DNA of 64,000 bases from NCBI RefSeq assembly GCF_041080655.1, contig NZ_CP163525.1, positions 6,572,001 to 6,636,000 on the forward strand, in the 5' to 3' direction. Under the pieces are notes generated by a model. The model saw only the letters and a program-made list of their open reading frames with translations. It was not told the DNA's origin and ran no database searches. How positions within the stretch are numbered: the first letter of the stretch is position 1; each line of letters opens with the position of its first letter. The DNA is from Streptomyces sp. CG4. GTDB taxonomy: Bacteria; Actinomycetota; Actinomycetes; Streptomycetales; Streptomycetaceae. Positions 17,496 to 26,834 of this stretch are shown here, one piece after another. The position numbers and the translations under genes were made by a program.

Positions 17496-18350
17496 ATGAC
17501 GGCGTCGCACCCTTCCCGCCCCGAGTCCTTCGCCCGCCTCGACAGCACGGCGAACCTCATGAACAGCATCGGCAACGAGCTCGCCGGCCAGCTGCGGCTC
17601 GTCTCCCCGCTCGGCGGCCGCCGCCCGGCCCGGCCCGCCCTCGTCCTGGTCGCCCACGGCAGCCGCGACCCGCGCGCGCTGCAGACCGTACGGGCCCTGC
17701 GGGACCTCATCGGTGAGCTGCGCCCCGGCCTCGCCGTCCACCTGGGCCACATCGAACTGAACGAGCCCCTCCTCCCGGACACCCTCGCCGCCCTGGGCGA
17801 CACCCCCGCCGTCCTGGTCCCGCTGCTCCTCTCCCGCGGCTACCACATCAAGCACGACATCCCCGCGATGGCCGCCACGGCGCGGGTACGCGCACACGTG
17901 GCCACCCCGCTGGGCCCGCATCCGCTCCTGGTGGAGACCCTCTACGACCGCCTGCTGGAGGCCGGCTGGCCCACGCCCATGGACGCGGCCACCCGCCGCG
18001 CGTGCGCGGTCGTCCTCGCCGCGGCCGGCTCCCGCGACCCCGACGCGGCCACCGACACCCGCCGCACCGCCCGCTCCCTCGCCGACCGCCTGGGCGTCCC
18101 GGTCGTTCCCGCCTATGCCTCGGCGGCGACCCCGACCGTCCCGGCGGCGGTCCGCGCACTGGCGGCGCGGGGCCGCCACCGGGTGGCGATCGCGTCGTAC
18201 TTCACGGCCCCGGGCCGCTTCGCGACACAGTGCGCGGAGGCAGCGCCATGGATCGCCGCGGATCCTCTGGGCGCCCATCCGGCGATGGCCCGCCTGGTCC
18301 TGCAGCGTTACGAGGAGAGCGTGACGACGCGAGGGGCGACAGCCGCCTAG
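17496..18350 (+). CDS. sirohydrochlorin chelatase (CbiX/SirB-like)
   Basis: 284 residues with two chelatase half-domains. LVLVAHGSRDPRA near residue 50 contains the metal-binding His, HIKHDIP near 120 supplies further His residues, and the second half begins VVLAAAGSRDPDA near 170. In the second half His is replaced by Ala, so only the first site looks catalytic. The enzyme would insert iron (or cobalt) into sirohydrochlorin. Siroheme is the cofactor of NirB, so the position near the nitrogen genes makes functional sense. ATG at 17496 follows a GGATCC-type purine stretch. Confidence 0.85.
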   Translation: MTASHPSRPESFARLDSTANLMNSIGNELAGQLRLVSPLGGRRPARPALVLVAHGSRDPRALQTVRALRDLIGELRPGLAVHLGHIELNEPLLPDTLAALGDTPAVLVPLLLSRGYHIKHDIPAMAATARVRAHVATPLGPHPLLVETLYDRLLEAGWPTPMDAATRRACAVVLAAAGSRDPDAATDTRRTARSLADRLGVPVVPAYASAATPTVPAAVRALAARGRHRVAIASYFTAPGRFATQCAEAAPWIAADPLGAHPAMARLVLQRYEESVTTRGATAA

Positions 18351-18351
18351 T

Positions 18352-18432
18352 AAGGGCGCGGGGCTGTACCGATGTGCGGCTCCGCCGCGTGGGCGCGAGA
18401 AGCCACGCACAGCCGGTAGCCGCGAGATCACG
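18352..18432 (+). repeat. dispersed Streptomyces intergenic repeat, copy 1
   Basis: The words GGGCGCGGGGCTGT, GTGCGGCTCCGCCGCGTGGG and AGCCACGCACAGCC follow each other directly after the chelatase stop. I recognise this as a widespread Streptomyces intergenic element that folds into hairpins and is found behind gene ends. It probably acts as a terminator or mRNA-end structure here. Confidence 0.65.
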
Positions 18433-18466
18433 GAACTCGGCGGATCAGTAGGCTTACTGTCGAGTC

Positions 18467-19735
18467 ATGGACGGCACCGCGCTCAGCTACAGCCCCGCCG
18501 CACTGGAACGCTACGCCCCCGAACCGGACAAACGCCCCGGCCGCACCGCCTTCCAACGCGACCGCGCCCGCATCCTCCACTCCGCCGCCCTACGCCGCCT
18601 CGCGGGCAAAACACAGGTGGTCACCCCAGGAACCCGCAGCCGGGTATGGGACGCCAGCCCCCGCACCCGACTCACGCACTCCCTCGAATGCGCCCAGGTG
18701 GGCCGAGAGCTGGGCGCGGCCCTCGGCTGTGACCCCGATCTCGTGGAAGCCGCCTGCCTCGCCCACGACCTCGGCCACCCGCCTTTCGGCCACAACGGCG
18801 AACAGGCCCTGAACGCCTTCGCCGACGACTGCGGCGGCTTCGAGGGCAACGCCCAGTCCCTCAGACTCCTCACCCGCATCGAGCCCAAACGATTCACCCC
18901 GGAGGGCTCCGTCGGCCTCAACCTCACCCGCGCCGCCCTCGACGCCGCCACCAAGTACCCCTGGCCGCGCGGCGCCCACCCCACCGACCCGGCCTCGCGC
19001 AAGTTCGGTGTCTACGCGGACGACCGCCCGGTGTTCGACTGGGTCAGAGCGCACGCCCCCGGCACCCGCACCTGCTTCGAGGCCCAGGTCATGGACTGGT
19101 CGGACGACGTGGCGTACTCGGTGCACGACGTCGAGGACGGTCTGCACGCCGGGCACATCGACCCCAACTGCCTGCACGCCGAGCCCGAGCGGCAGGAGGT
19201 GTTCCGCGTCGCCATCGGCAGGTACGTGCCCGCCGGCACCGACCCGGCCGAACTCTCCGCCGCCCTCGACCGGCTCCAGGACGAGGAGTGGTGGCCGCAC
19301 GGCTACGACGGCACGGCGGTCGCCCAGGCCCGCCTGAAGGACGCCACCAGCCAGCTCATCGGCCGGTTCTGTCTGGCCGCCGAGGGCGCCACGCGCGCCG
19401 CGTACGGCAGCGGCCGGCTCACCCGGTACGGCGCCGAACTCGTCGTACCCCGCGAGGCCCGCATGGAGTGCGCGGTGCTGAAGGCGGTCGCGGACCGGTA
19501 TGTGATGCAGCGCGCCGAGCAGGAGCGGCTGCGCGCGGACCAGCGGGTGATCGTGGCGGAGCTGGCTCAGGCGTTGACCGCTCGCGCGCCGGACGGTCTC
19601 GATCCGCAGTTTCGGGCCCTGTTCTACGGGGCAGGCGACGACCACGCGCGCAAGCGGGTGATCGTCGACCAGATCGCCTCCCTCACCGATGCCTCCGCAC
19701 GTTCCCTGCACGCGAGACTGACGGGGCATATGTGA
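18467..19735 (+). CDS. dgt: deoxyguanosinetriphosphate triphosphohydrolase-like protein
   Basis: 422-residue HD-domain enzyme. Metal-binding residues appear in RTRLTHSLECAQVGRELG and CLAHDLGHPPFGHNGEQAL, with a later Asp in MDWSDDVAYSVHDVEDG, as expected for dNTP triphosphohydrolases. It converts dNTPs to nucleoside plus triphosphate, limiting the pool. In actinomycetes dgt lies close to dnaG, as here. A TAGGCT -10-like hexamer at 18449-18454 is only a dozen bases before the ATG, suggesting a very short leader. Confidence 0.92.
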   Translation: MDGTALSYSPAALERYAPEPDKRPGRTAFQRDRARILHSAALRRLAGKTQVVTPGTRSRVWDASPRTRLTHSLECAQVGRELGAALGCDPDLVEAACLAHDLGHPPFGHNGEQALNAFADDCGGFEGNAQSLRLLTRIEPKRFTPEGSVGLNLTRAALDAATKYPWPRGAHPTDPASRKFGVYADDRPVFDWVRAHAPGTRTCFEAQVMDWSDDVAYSVHDVEDGLHAGHIDPNCLHAEPERQEVFRVAIGRYVPAGTDPAELSAALDRLQDEEWWPHGYDGTAVAQARLKDATSQLIGRFCLAAEGATRAAYGSGRLTRYGAELVVPREARMECAVLKAVADRYVMQRAEQERLRADQRVIVAELAQALTARAPDGLDPQFRALFYGAGDDHARKRVIVDQIASLTDASARSLHARLTGHM

Positions 19736-19849
19736 GAGGAACGTGACGCGCGGTGGCCTGATCGGGTCACTCCCTCTTCCCGCAGCACGGCGTGTGCGGG
19801 ACGCTCGCCTAGGGCGGCATATGGCGGCACCCTTACGAGGAGGCATCAA

Positions 19850-21112
19850 GTGGTCGACGCGGATCAGACATTCGTCATCGTCGGGGGCGGTCTCGCCGGG
19901 GCGAAGGCGGCCGAAACGCTCCGGGCGGAGGGCTTCACCGGCCGGGTGATACTGATCAGTGACGAGCGCGACCACCCCTATGAGCGCCCGCCGCTGTCCA
20001 AGGGCTACCTGCTCGGCAAGGAGGAGCGCGACAGCGTCTTCGTGCACGAGCCCGCCTGGTACGCGCGCAACGACATCGAGCTGCACCTCGGCCAGCCCGC
20101 CGTCGCGATCAACCGCGTGGACAAGACCGTCCGCCTCGGTGACGGCACCGTCATCCGCTACGACAAGCTCCTCCTCGCCACCGGTGCCGAACCCCGCCGT
20201 CTCGACATCCCCGGCACCGGCCTGGCCGGTGTGCACCATCTGCGCCGGCTCGCGCACGCCGAGCGGCTCAAGGGCGTGCTGACCTCCCTCGGCCGGGACA
20301 ACGGGCACCTGGTGATCGCGGGCGCCGGCTGGATCGGCCTGGAGGTCGCCGCGGCGGCCCGTGAGTACGGCGCGGAGGTCACGGTGATCGAGCCGCTGCC
20401 GACCCCGCTGCACCATGTGCTCGGCCCCGAGCTGGGCGGCGTCTTCGCCGAGCTGCACCGCGGGCACGGCGTCCGCTTCCAGTTCGGGCGGCGGCTCACC
20501 GAGATCGTCGGCCAGGACGGCATGGTCCTCGCGGTCCGCACCGACGACGGCGAGGAGCATCCGGCGCACGACGTCCTCGCGGCGATCGGCGCGCTTCCGC
20601 GCACCGGCCTGGCCGAGGCGGCGGGGCTGGAGCTGGCCGACCGGGCGCGGGGCGGCGGTGTCGTCGTGGACGAACGGCTGCGGACGTCCGACCCCGACAT
20701 CTACGCGGCCGGTGACGTCGCCGCCTTCCCGCTCGATCTCTTCGGGACCAGGATCCGGGTCGAGCACTGGGCCAACGCCCTGAACGGCGGACCGGCGGCG
20801 GCACGCTCGATGCTGGGCCAGGACGTGGTCTACGACCGGGTGCCGTACTTCTTCACCGACCAGTACGACCTGGGGATGGAGTACAGCGGATGGGCGCCGC
20901 CGGGGTCGTACGACCAGGTGGTGATCCGGGGGGACGCCGGCAAGCGGGAGTTCATCGCGTTCTGGATCGCGGAGGGGCGCGTGCTGGCCGGGATGAATGT
21001 GAACGTGTGGGATGTCACAGACCGGATCCAGCAGTTGATCCGGTCCCAGGCCCAGGTGAACCCGGAGGCCCTGGCCGACCCGCACGTCCCGCTGGACAGC
21101 CTGGCCTCCTGA
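19850..21112 (+). CDS. FAD-dependent ferredoxin/rubredoxin reductase-type oxidoreductase
   Basis: 420 residues. FVIVGGGLAGAKAAETLR binds FAD, VIAGAGWIGLEVAAAA near residue 158 binds NAD(P)H, and IYAAGDVAAFP near 285 is the second FAD motif. HPYERPPLSKGYLLG is characteristic of the putidaredoxin/rhodocoxin reductase group. GTG at 19850 is preceded by a strong AGGAGG. It would pass electrons from NAD(P)H to a ferredoxin, but no ferredoxin or P450 gene is adjacent. It stands between dgt and dnaG, probably as its own unit. Confidence 0.88.
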   Translation: MVDADQTFVIVGGGLAGAKAAETLRAEGFTGRVILISDERDHPYERPPLSKGYLLGKEERDSVFVHEPAWYARNDIELHLGQPAVAINRVDKTVRLGDGTVIRYDKLLLATGAEPRRLDIPGTGLAGVHHLRRLAHAERLKGVLTSLGRDNGHLVIAGAGWIGLEVAAAAREYGAEVTVIEPLPTPLHHVLGPELGGVFAELHRGHGVRFQFGRRLTEIVGQDGMVLAVRTDDGEEHPAHDVLAAIGALPRTGLAEAAGLELADRARGGGVVVDERLRTSDPDIYAAGDVAAFPLDLFGTRIRVEHWANALNGGPAAARSMLGQDVVYDRVPYFFTDQYDLGMEYSGWAPPGSYDQVVIRGDAGKREFIAFWIAEGRVLAGMNVNVWDVTDRIQQLIRSQAQVNPEALADPHVPLDSLAS

Positions 21113-21138
21113 ACCGCCGGGGCTGTCGGTCCGCCCCC

Positions 21139-21144
21139 GTAGAA
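21139..21144 (+). promoter_or_regulatory. -10 hexamer TAGAAT of dnaG, probable leaderless start
   Basis: TAGAAT ends seven bases before the dnaG GTG. This is the spacing at which transcription begins at or next to the start codon, and no ribosome site is seen. A leaderless dnaG transcript is inferred. Confidence 0.5.
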
Positions 21145-21151
21145 TCACCTC

Positions 21152-23056
21152 GTGGCAGGACGGATCAACGACGAGGACGTGAAGGCGGTACGGGACGCGG
21201 TCCCGATCGACGCCGTGGTCTCCGAGTACCTCCAGCTGCGCAACGCGGGCGGCGGCAATCTCAAGGGCCTGTGCCCCTTCCACGACGAGAAGTCGCCGTC
21301 CTTCCAGGTCAGCCCGAGCAAGGGACTCTTCCACTGCTTCGGCTGCCAGGAGGGCGGCGACACCATCACCTTCGTGATGAAGGTGGACCACCTCTCCTTC
21401 TCGGAGGCGGTCGAGCGCCTGGCCGCCCAGGCCGGCATCACCCTGCGGTACGAGGAGGGCGGGTACAACCCGGCCCACCAGCGCGGCGAGCGCATCCGCC
21501 TGGTCGAGGCCCACAAGATCGCCGCGCAGTGGTACGTCGAACAGCTCGCGACCAGCCCCGAGGCCGACACCGGCCGCAAGTTCCTCGCCGAGCGCGGCTT
21601 CGACCAGGCGGCCGCCGAGCACTTCTCCGTCGGCTACAGCCCCCAGGGCTGGGACCACCTCACCCGCTATCTGCGCGGCAAGGGCTTCACCGACAAGGAG
21701 CTCCTGCTCTCCGGCCTCTCCCAGGAGGGCCGCCGCGGCCCCATCGACCGCTTCCGGGGCCGCCTGATGTGGCCGATCCGGGACATCGGCGGCGAAGTCG
21801 TCGGCTTCGGCGCCCGCAAGCTGTACGAGGCGGACAACGGCCCGAAGTACCTCAACACGCCCGACACGGCGATCTACAGGAAGTCCCAGGTCCTGTACGG
21901 CATCGACCTCGCGAAGAAGGACATCGCCAAGGCCAGCCGGGCGGTGGTGGTCGAGGGCTACACGGACGTCATGGCCTGCCACCTGGCCGGCGTGACGACC
22001 GCGATCGCGACCTGCGGTACGGCCTTCGGCGGCGACCACATCAAGATCCTGCGCCGGCTGCTGATGGACAACGGCTCGGCCCGAGTGATCTTCACCTTCG
22101 ACGGCGACGCGGCAGGCCAGAAGGCCGCCCTGCGCGCCTTCGAGGACGATCAGAAGTTCGCCGCCGAGACCTACATCGCGATCGCACCGGACGGCATGGA
22201 CCCGTGCGAACTGCGCCTCGCGAAGGGCGACGAAGCGGTGGCGGACCTGGTCGAACCCCGCACGCCGCTCTTCGAGTTCGCGCTGCGCCAGATCGTGAGC
22301 CGCTACGACCTGGACACCCCGGCGGGCCGGGCGGGCGCCCTGGACGAGGCGGCGCCGATCGTCGCCCGCATCAAGAACAGCGGCGCCCAGCACGAGGTCG
22401 CCGTCGAACTGGCCGGCATGCTCGGCATCCTCGACACCCAGTTCGTGGTCCGCCGCGTGGCCCAGCTGGCCCGCTGGGCGAGGGACCGCGGCGGCAGGGC
22501 TCCGCAGCAGGACCGCCCACGCGGCGCGGAGCAGCAGTGGTCGGCCGCCCGCCCCGCCTCCTCCGGCCCGGCCCTCACCCTGCGCAACCCCGTCTACGCC
22601 GCGGAACGCGAACTGCTCAAACTCGCCCTGCAGCGCCCCGAGCTGGTCTCCCCGGCCTTCGACGCGTACGGCGTGGACGAGTTCACCGCGCCGCCGTACG
22701 CCGCCGTACGTCAAGCGGTCGCGGAGGCGGGCGGCGCCGAGTACGGCGTCCCGGACTCGCAGGAGTATCTGGTCCGGGTCCGCGAGGCCGCACCCGACGA
22801 CACCGTCCGTGCGATGGTCACCGAACTGGCCGTCGAGCCGATCCTGCGGCGCACGGTGGACGAGACCTACGCCGGCACGGTCCTGGTCCAGATCCGCCGC
22901 CGCGCCGTCGAGCGCCGCATCCACGACATCCAGTCCCAGCTGACCCGCCTGGCCACCGGCGGCGACCCGGCCCAACTGACCGCCGTCCAGAACGAGATGT
23001 GGGTCTTGCAGCAGTACGACCAGGCGTTGCGGGAGCGGGGCGCGGAGGCGCTGTGA
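21152..23056 (+). CDS. dnaG: DNA primase
   Basis: 634 residues. N-terminal CHC2 zinc finger (LCPFHDEKSPSF and LFHCFGCQEGG, residues 39-66) binds template. The TOPRIM RNA-polymerase core follows, with VVVEGYTDVMA near 265 carrying the catalytic Glu and FDGDAAGQKAA near 315 the Asp pair. The C-terminal helicase-binding domain is present (AERELLKLALQRPELV onward). It makes RNA primers for lagging-strand replication. The GTG start gives the standard MAGRINDEDV N-terminus. Intact. Confidence 0.96.
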   Translation: MAGRINDEDVKAVRDAVPIDAVVSEYLQLRNAGGGNLKGLCPFHDEKSPSFQVSPSKGLFHCFGCQEGGDTITFVMKVDHLSFSEAVERLAAQAGITLRYEEGGYNPAHQRGERIRLVEAHKIAAQWYVEQLATSPEADTGRKFLAERGFDQAAAEHFSVGYSPQGWDHLTRYLRGKGFTDKELLLSGLSQEGRRGPIDRFRGRLMWPIRDIGGEVVGFGARKLYEADNGPKYLNTPDTAIYRKSQVLYGIDLAKKDIAKASRAVVVEGYTDVMACHLAGVTTAIATCGTAFGGDHIKILRRLLMDNGSARVIFTFDGDAAGQKAALRAFEDDQKFAAETYIAIAPDGMDPCELRLAKGDEAVADLVEPRTPLFEFALRQIVSRYDLDTPAGRAGALDEAAPIVARIKNSGAQHEVAVELAGMLGILDTQFVVRRVAQLARWARDRGGRAPQQDRPRGAEQQWSAARPASSGPALTLRNPVYAAERELLKLALQRPELVSPAFDAYGVDEFTAPPYAAVRQAVAEAGGAEYGVPDSQEYLVRVREAAPDDTVRAMVTELAVEPILRRTVDETYAGTVLVQIRRRAVERRIHDIQSQLTRLATGGDPAQLTAVQNEMWVLQQYDQALRERGAEAL

Positions 23057-23062
23057 AGGAGG

Positions 23063-23407
23063 CTAGCCCTCTTCTCGGGGCTGCTCGGGCGGGGTGATTC
23101 CGAAGTGGCTGGTGATCGCCTGCAGCTGTTCCATCATCGCCACCTGACCGGAGACCAGGGCACCGAGCAGCTTGCTGTGTTCCTGCAGCGTCTTGCCGTG
23201 CGCCTCCAGTGTCTTGCCGTGCTCAAGCTGCGTATCCCGCAGGGCCCTGATCACCTGCATGTCCGCGCGTCGTTGTACCTGAAGAGCCGCCACGTCGCTG
23301 TCCGACCCCACGGCAAGATTGCGGGTTGTCGTGTGCTCCGCCACGACCTCGTCCACCCGCGCCTCCAGCGCCTCCAGACGCCGCCGCAGCTCTTCCATCT
23401 CGCTCAT
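23063..23407 (-). CDS. small coiled-coil protein, unknown function
   Basis: 114 residues, convergent with dnaG and ending six bases from it. The first 35 residues form a heptad-rich helix (MEELRRRLEALEARVDEVV). The rest repeats the patterns HGKTLEAHGKTLQEHSKLL, suggesting a second coiled coil, and the end is Pro-rich. There are no Cys residues and no signal or membrane helix. ATG at 23407 is chosen over 23416 and over a longer start at 23506, because GGGGCAGG sits nine bases before it and the upstream part is not helical. It may oligomerise; function not recognised. Confidence 0.6.
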   Translation of the reverse strand: MSEMEELRRRLEALEARVDEVVAEHTTTRNLAVGSDSDVAALQVQRRADMQVIRALRDTQLEHGKTLEAHGKTLQEHSKLLGALVSGQVAMMEQLQAITSHFGITPPEQPREEG

Positions 23408-23712
23408 GCCTTTCATCCTGCCCCAAGTCGGTGCGGACCAGTGCCCGCATATGCCAGTCGGATGGTCCAACGAGCTGAGTAACCGACCGGACACGGATGA
23501 GCCCATGAGCTTGCGCGTCCGGTTTTCGCCCCCGGATCACCAACCGGTCACGGACCGGATGCAAAAAGTCACCGCAAGCCCCTCGTGGCGGGGATGTGTC
23601 GTACTCCACACTGGGGGCGGTGTCCGAGTCCGCGGAGCGCAGGCCGTCGACTCTCCACTCCCGAAACCGCTGCCGCACACCTTCAGCAGTGATCATCCTG
23701 GAGGTCGCCCCC
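23408..23712. other. intergenic region upstream of hrdA
   Basis: No gene seen. An ORF frame open from 23596 continues into hrdA but lacks a ribosome site. The stretch is locally less GC-rich (near 23460-23700) and is expected to hold the promoters of the sigma gene and of the divergent coiled-coil gene. I could not assign a specific -35/-10 pair. Confidence 0.4.
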
Positions 23713-24873
23713 GTGCAGACCCAGACCCTCACCCAGACCGACAGCACCACCGGCACCGCCGCGGACGAGCCGGACGCGGAGCCGGACGTCCTCGCGGCCG
23801 TGCCCCCGCAGGGCCCCGCTGCCCGGCACCCGGAGGCGCCCGCCGCCGAACCGACGGAACCACCGGCGGAAGCCCTCGCGGACGAGCCCGTGGCGGCCGG
23901 CGAACCACTGGAGGCCGCCGAGCCCGTCGAGACACCGGTCTCGACCCGGGCCGACACCGGCGGCCCCTCCGCCGACCTGTTCCGCCAGTACCTGCGCGAG
24001 ATCGGCCGTATCCCACTGCTCACGGCCGCCGAGGAGGTCGAACTCGCCCGCCGGGTCGAGGCCGGCCTGTTCGCCGAGGAGAAGCTGCTCAACACCCCCG
24101 ATCTGGACAGCCAGTTGGCGCTCGATCTGGACCGGCTCGTCGTCATGGGGCGGATGGCCAAGCGGCGGCTCATAGAGGCCAACCTGCGGCTCGTCGTGTC
24201 GGTCGCCAAGCGGTACGTCGGACGCGGCCTGACCATGCTCGACCTCGTCCAGGAAGGCAACCTCGGGCTGATCCGGGCCGTGGAGAAGTTCGACTACGCC
24301 CGCGGCTACAAGTTCTCGACGTACGCGACCTGGTGGATCCGCCAGGCGATGTCCCGGGCCCTGGCCGACCAGGCCCGCACCATCCGTGTCCCGGTCCATG
24401 TCGTCGAGCTGATCAACCGGGTCGTGCGGGTGCAGCGGCGCATGCTCCAGGAGCGCGGCTACGAGCCGACGCCCGAAGAGGTGGCCGCCCATCTCGACCT
24501 GCTGCCCGAGCGGGTCTCCGAGGTGCTGCGGCTGGCCCAGGAACCGGTCTCGCTGCACGCCCCGGTCGGCGAGGAGGACGACGTCGCCCTCGGTGACCTG
24601 ATCGAGGACGGGGATGCCGCGAGCCCCGTGGAGTCGGCGGCGTTCCTGCTGCTGAGGGAGCACCTGGAGGCCGTCCTCTCCACCCTCGGCGAGCGGGAGC
24701 GGAAGGTCGTACAGCTCCGCTACGGGCTCATCGACGGCCGGCCCCGCACGCTGGAGGAGATAGGCCGGCTGTTCGGGGTGACCCGGGAGCGGATACGGCA
24801 GATCGAGTCCAAGACCCTCAACAAGCTCCGCGACCACGCCTTTGCGGACCAGCTGAGGGGTTACCTGGACTGA
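23713..24873 (+). CDS. hrdA: RNA polymerase principal-type sigma factor (HrdA-like)
   Basis: 386 residues. The N-terminal 90 residues are an acidic, Pro/Ala-rich tail. Region 1.2 starts at DLFRQYLREIGRIPLLTAAEEVELARR, region 2 has RLVVSVAKRYVGRGL, LVQEGNLGLIRAVEKFDY and YATWWIRQAMSRA, and region 4 ends with RTLEEIGRLFGVTRERIRQIESKTLNKLR. This is the full set of a group 1/2 sigma-70. GTG at 23713 follows GGAGG by eight bases and gives VQTQTLTQ. The tail is too short for HrdB, and proximity to dnaG suggests hrdA, a dispensable paralogue in S. coelicolor. Confidence 0.88.
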   Translation: MQTQTLTQTDSTTGTAADEPDAEPDVLAAVPPQGPAARHPEAPAAEPTEPPAEALADEPVAAGEPLEAAEPVETPVSTRADTGGPSADLFRQYLREIGRIPLLTAAEEVELARRVEAGLFAEEKLLNTPDLDSQLALDLDRLVVMGRMAKRRLIEANLRLVVSVAKRYVGRGLTMLDLVQEGNLGLIRAVEKFDYARGYKFSTYATWWIRQAMSRALADQARTIRVPVHVVELINRVVRVQRRMLQERGYEPTPEEVAAHLDLLPERVSEVLRLAQEPVSLHAPVGEEDDVALGDLIEDGDAASPVESAAFLLLREHLEAVLSTLGERERKVVQLRYGLIDGRPRTLEEIGRLFGVTRERIRQIESKTLNKLRDHAFADQLRGYLD

Positions 24874-24874
24874 C

Positions 24875-24900
24875 CGGGGGCCGCCCGCCGGCGGCCCCCG
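24875..24900 (+). terminator. bidirectional hairpin terminator hrdA / ABC exporter
   Basis: A perfect 11-bp stem, CGGGGGCCGCC with GGCGGCCCCCG, around a 4-base loop. It fills the 32-base gap between the convergent stops of hrdA (24873) and the ABC gene (24906). No T tract, as usual in Streptomyces. Confidence 0.75.
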
Positions 24901-24905
24901 TGCGG

Positions 24906-26834
24906 CTAGTCCACCTCGGCCACAGCCTGCGCGAACTGGGCCTTGTACAGGCGCGCATACGCACCGTCGGCGGCCAACAGCTCCGCGTGCGCGCCCTGTT
25001 CCACGATCGACCCGTTCTCCATCACGAGAATCGTGTCCGCGTCCCGGATCGTCGACAGCCGGTGCGCGATCACGAACGACGTCCGCCCCGCCGCCAGCTT
25101 CGCCATCGCCTTCTGGATCAGCACCTCGGTCCGGGTGTCGACCGAACTCGTCGCCTCGTCCAGCACCAGGATCGTCGGGTCGGACAGGAAAGCCCGCGCG
25201 ATGGTGATGAGCTGCTTCTCACCCGCGCTGACCCCCGTGCCCTCGTCGTCGATCACGGTGTCGTACCCGTCGGGGAGGGTGCGGACGAACCGGTCGGCGT
25301 GCGCGGCCCGCGCGGCCTCCTCGATCTCCCCGCGGGTGACCTCCCTCGACGCCCCGTACGCGATGTTCTCCGCGATCGTGCCGCCGAACAGCCAGGTGTC
25401 CTGCAGCACCATGCCGATCCCGGACCGGAGTTCGTCCCGGGACATCCCGCGGATGTCGACCCCGTCGAGCGTGATCCGGCCCCCCGACACGTCGTAGAAC
25501 CGCATCAGCAGGTTGACCAGCGTGGTCTTGCCCGCGCCGGTCGGGCCGACGATCGCCACCGTGTGACCGGGCTCCACCGTGAGCGAGAGGTCCTCGATCA
25601 GCGGCTTCTCCGGGTCGTACCGGAAGGACACCCGCTCCAGGCGCACCCGCCCGCGCAGCTCGGCCGGCCGCTCGCCCGGCACCGGATCCGCCTCCTGCTC
25701 CTCCGCGTCCAGGAGTTCGAAGACCCGCTCGGCCGAGGCGACACCGGACTGCACCAGGTTCGCCATCGACGCGACCTGCGTCAGCGGCATCGAGAACTGC
25801 CGCGAGTACTGGATGAAGGCCTGGACGTCACCGATGGAGAGGGAACCGGAGGCGACGCGCAGCCCGCCGACGACCGCGACCAGGACGTAGTTGAGGTTCG
25901 ACACGAACATCATCAGCGGCTGCATCACACCGCTGTTGAACTGGGCCTTGAACCCGGCCTGGTAGAGCGCCTCGTTCTGCTCGGCGAACTGCTTCGCCGA
26001 CTCGTCCTGCCGGCCGAACACCTTCACCAGGGTGTGCCCGGTGTACATCTCCTCGATGTGGGCGTTCAGCTTGCCGGTGGAGCGCCACTGCTGCACGAAG
26101 TGCGGCTGCGACCGCTTGCCGACCCGGGTGGCGACCACGAACGACAGCGGCACCGTCACCAGCGCGACCAGCGCCAGCAGCCAGGAGACGTAGAACATCA
26201 TCACGAGCACGCCGATGATGGTCAGCACCGAGTTGATCAGCTGGCCCATCGACTGCTGGAGCGTCTGCCCGATGTTGTCGATGTCGTTGGTCGCGCGCGA
26301 GAGCACCTCGCCGCGCTGTCGCTTGTCGAAGTACGACAGCGGCAGCCGCGACAGCTTCGCCTGCACGGACTCGCGCATCCGGTACATCGTGCGGTTCACG
26401 GCCCGGTTGACCAGCCGGGTCGCCACCGCCATCAGCAGGCCGGCGACCAGGAACGTACAGAGCGCGAGCAGCAGGATGTTCCCGACGGCACCGAAGTCGA
26501 TGCCCTTGCCGGGCGTGAAGTCGGTGCTCCCCAGCATGTCCGCGATCCGGCCCTTGCCGTGGGCCCGCATCTGGTCGAGGACCTGCTGCTTGGTGGCCCC
26601 GGCCGGCATCTGACGGCCGATGATGCCGGCGAAGACCAGGTCGGTGGCCCGGCCGAGGATCTTCGGCCCGATGACGCTCAGGGTCACACTGACGACCACG
26701 CACAGCAGCAGGCCGTAGATCGTGAGCCGTTCCGGTTTGAAGAGGGAGACGAGCCGTTTGCCCGACCCCTTGAAGTCCATCGAGCGCTGGTCGGGGCCGC
26801 CCCCGGCCATCATGCGACCCATGGGCCCGGCCAT
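24906..26834 (-). CDS. heterodimeric ABC exporter, subunit 2
   Basis: 642 residues. An N-terminal six-helix ABC transmembrane domain (LFKPERLTIYGLLLCVVVSV to about 350) is followed by an ATPase domain. Walker A is VGPTGAGKTTL, the signature is GVSAGEKQLITIARA (serine/glycine pair but A-G-E in place of the canonical S-G-G-Q), and Walker B with catalytic Glu is ILVLDEATSSVD, then the H-loop AHRLSTI. The insert at 60-110 between helices 1 and 2 is common in this subfamily. It starts within the last codon of subunit 1 (TGATG). The pair resembles TmrAB/BmrCD-type lipid or drug exporters. Confidence 0.9.
   Translation of the reverse strand: MAGPMGRMMAGGGPDQRSMDFKGSGKRLVSLFKPERLTIYGLLLCVVVSVTLSVIGPKILGRATDLVFAGIIGRQMPAGATKQQVLDQMRAHGKGRIADMLGSTDFTPGKGIDFGAVGNILLLALCTFLVAGLLMAVATRLVNRAVNRTMYRMRESVQAKLSRLPLSYFDKRQRGEVLSRATNDIDNIGQTLQQSMGQLINSVLTIIGVLVMMFYVSWLLALVALVTVPLSFVVATRVGKRSQPHFVQQWRSTGKLNAHIEEMYTGHTLVKVFGRQDESAKQFAEQNEALYQAGFKAQFNSGVMQPLMMFVSNLNYVLVAVVGGLRVASGSLSIGDVQAFIQYSRQFSMPLTQVASMANLVQSGVASAERVFELLDAEEQEADPVPGERPAELRGRVRLERVSFRYDPEKPLIEDLSLTVEPGHTVAIVGPTGAGKTTLVNLLMRFYDVSGGRITLDGVDIRGMSRDELRSGIGMVLQDTWLFGGTIAENIAYGASREVTRGEIEEAARAAHADRFVRTLPDGYDTVIDDEGTGVSAGEKQLITIARAFLSDPTILVLDEATSSVDTRTEVLIQKAMAKLAAGRTSFVIAHRLSTIRDADTILVMENGSIVEQGAHAELLAADGAYARLYKAQFAQAVAEVD

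Noticed and set aside
18590..22975. Very long minus-strand frame (1461 codons) through dgt, the flavoprotein and dnaG
   Set aside because: It is antisense to three well-supported genes and has a Val/Gly/Arg-rich composition typical of high-GC shadow frames, without any domain.
23596..23712. Longer N-terminus for the sigma factor from 23596
   Set aside because: No ribosome site there, while GGAGG precedes GTG 23713 at eight bases.
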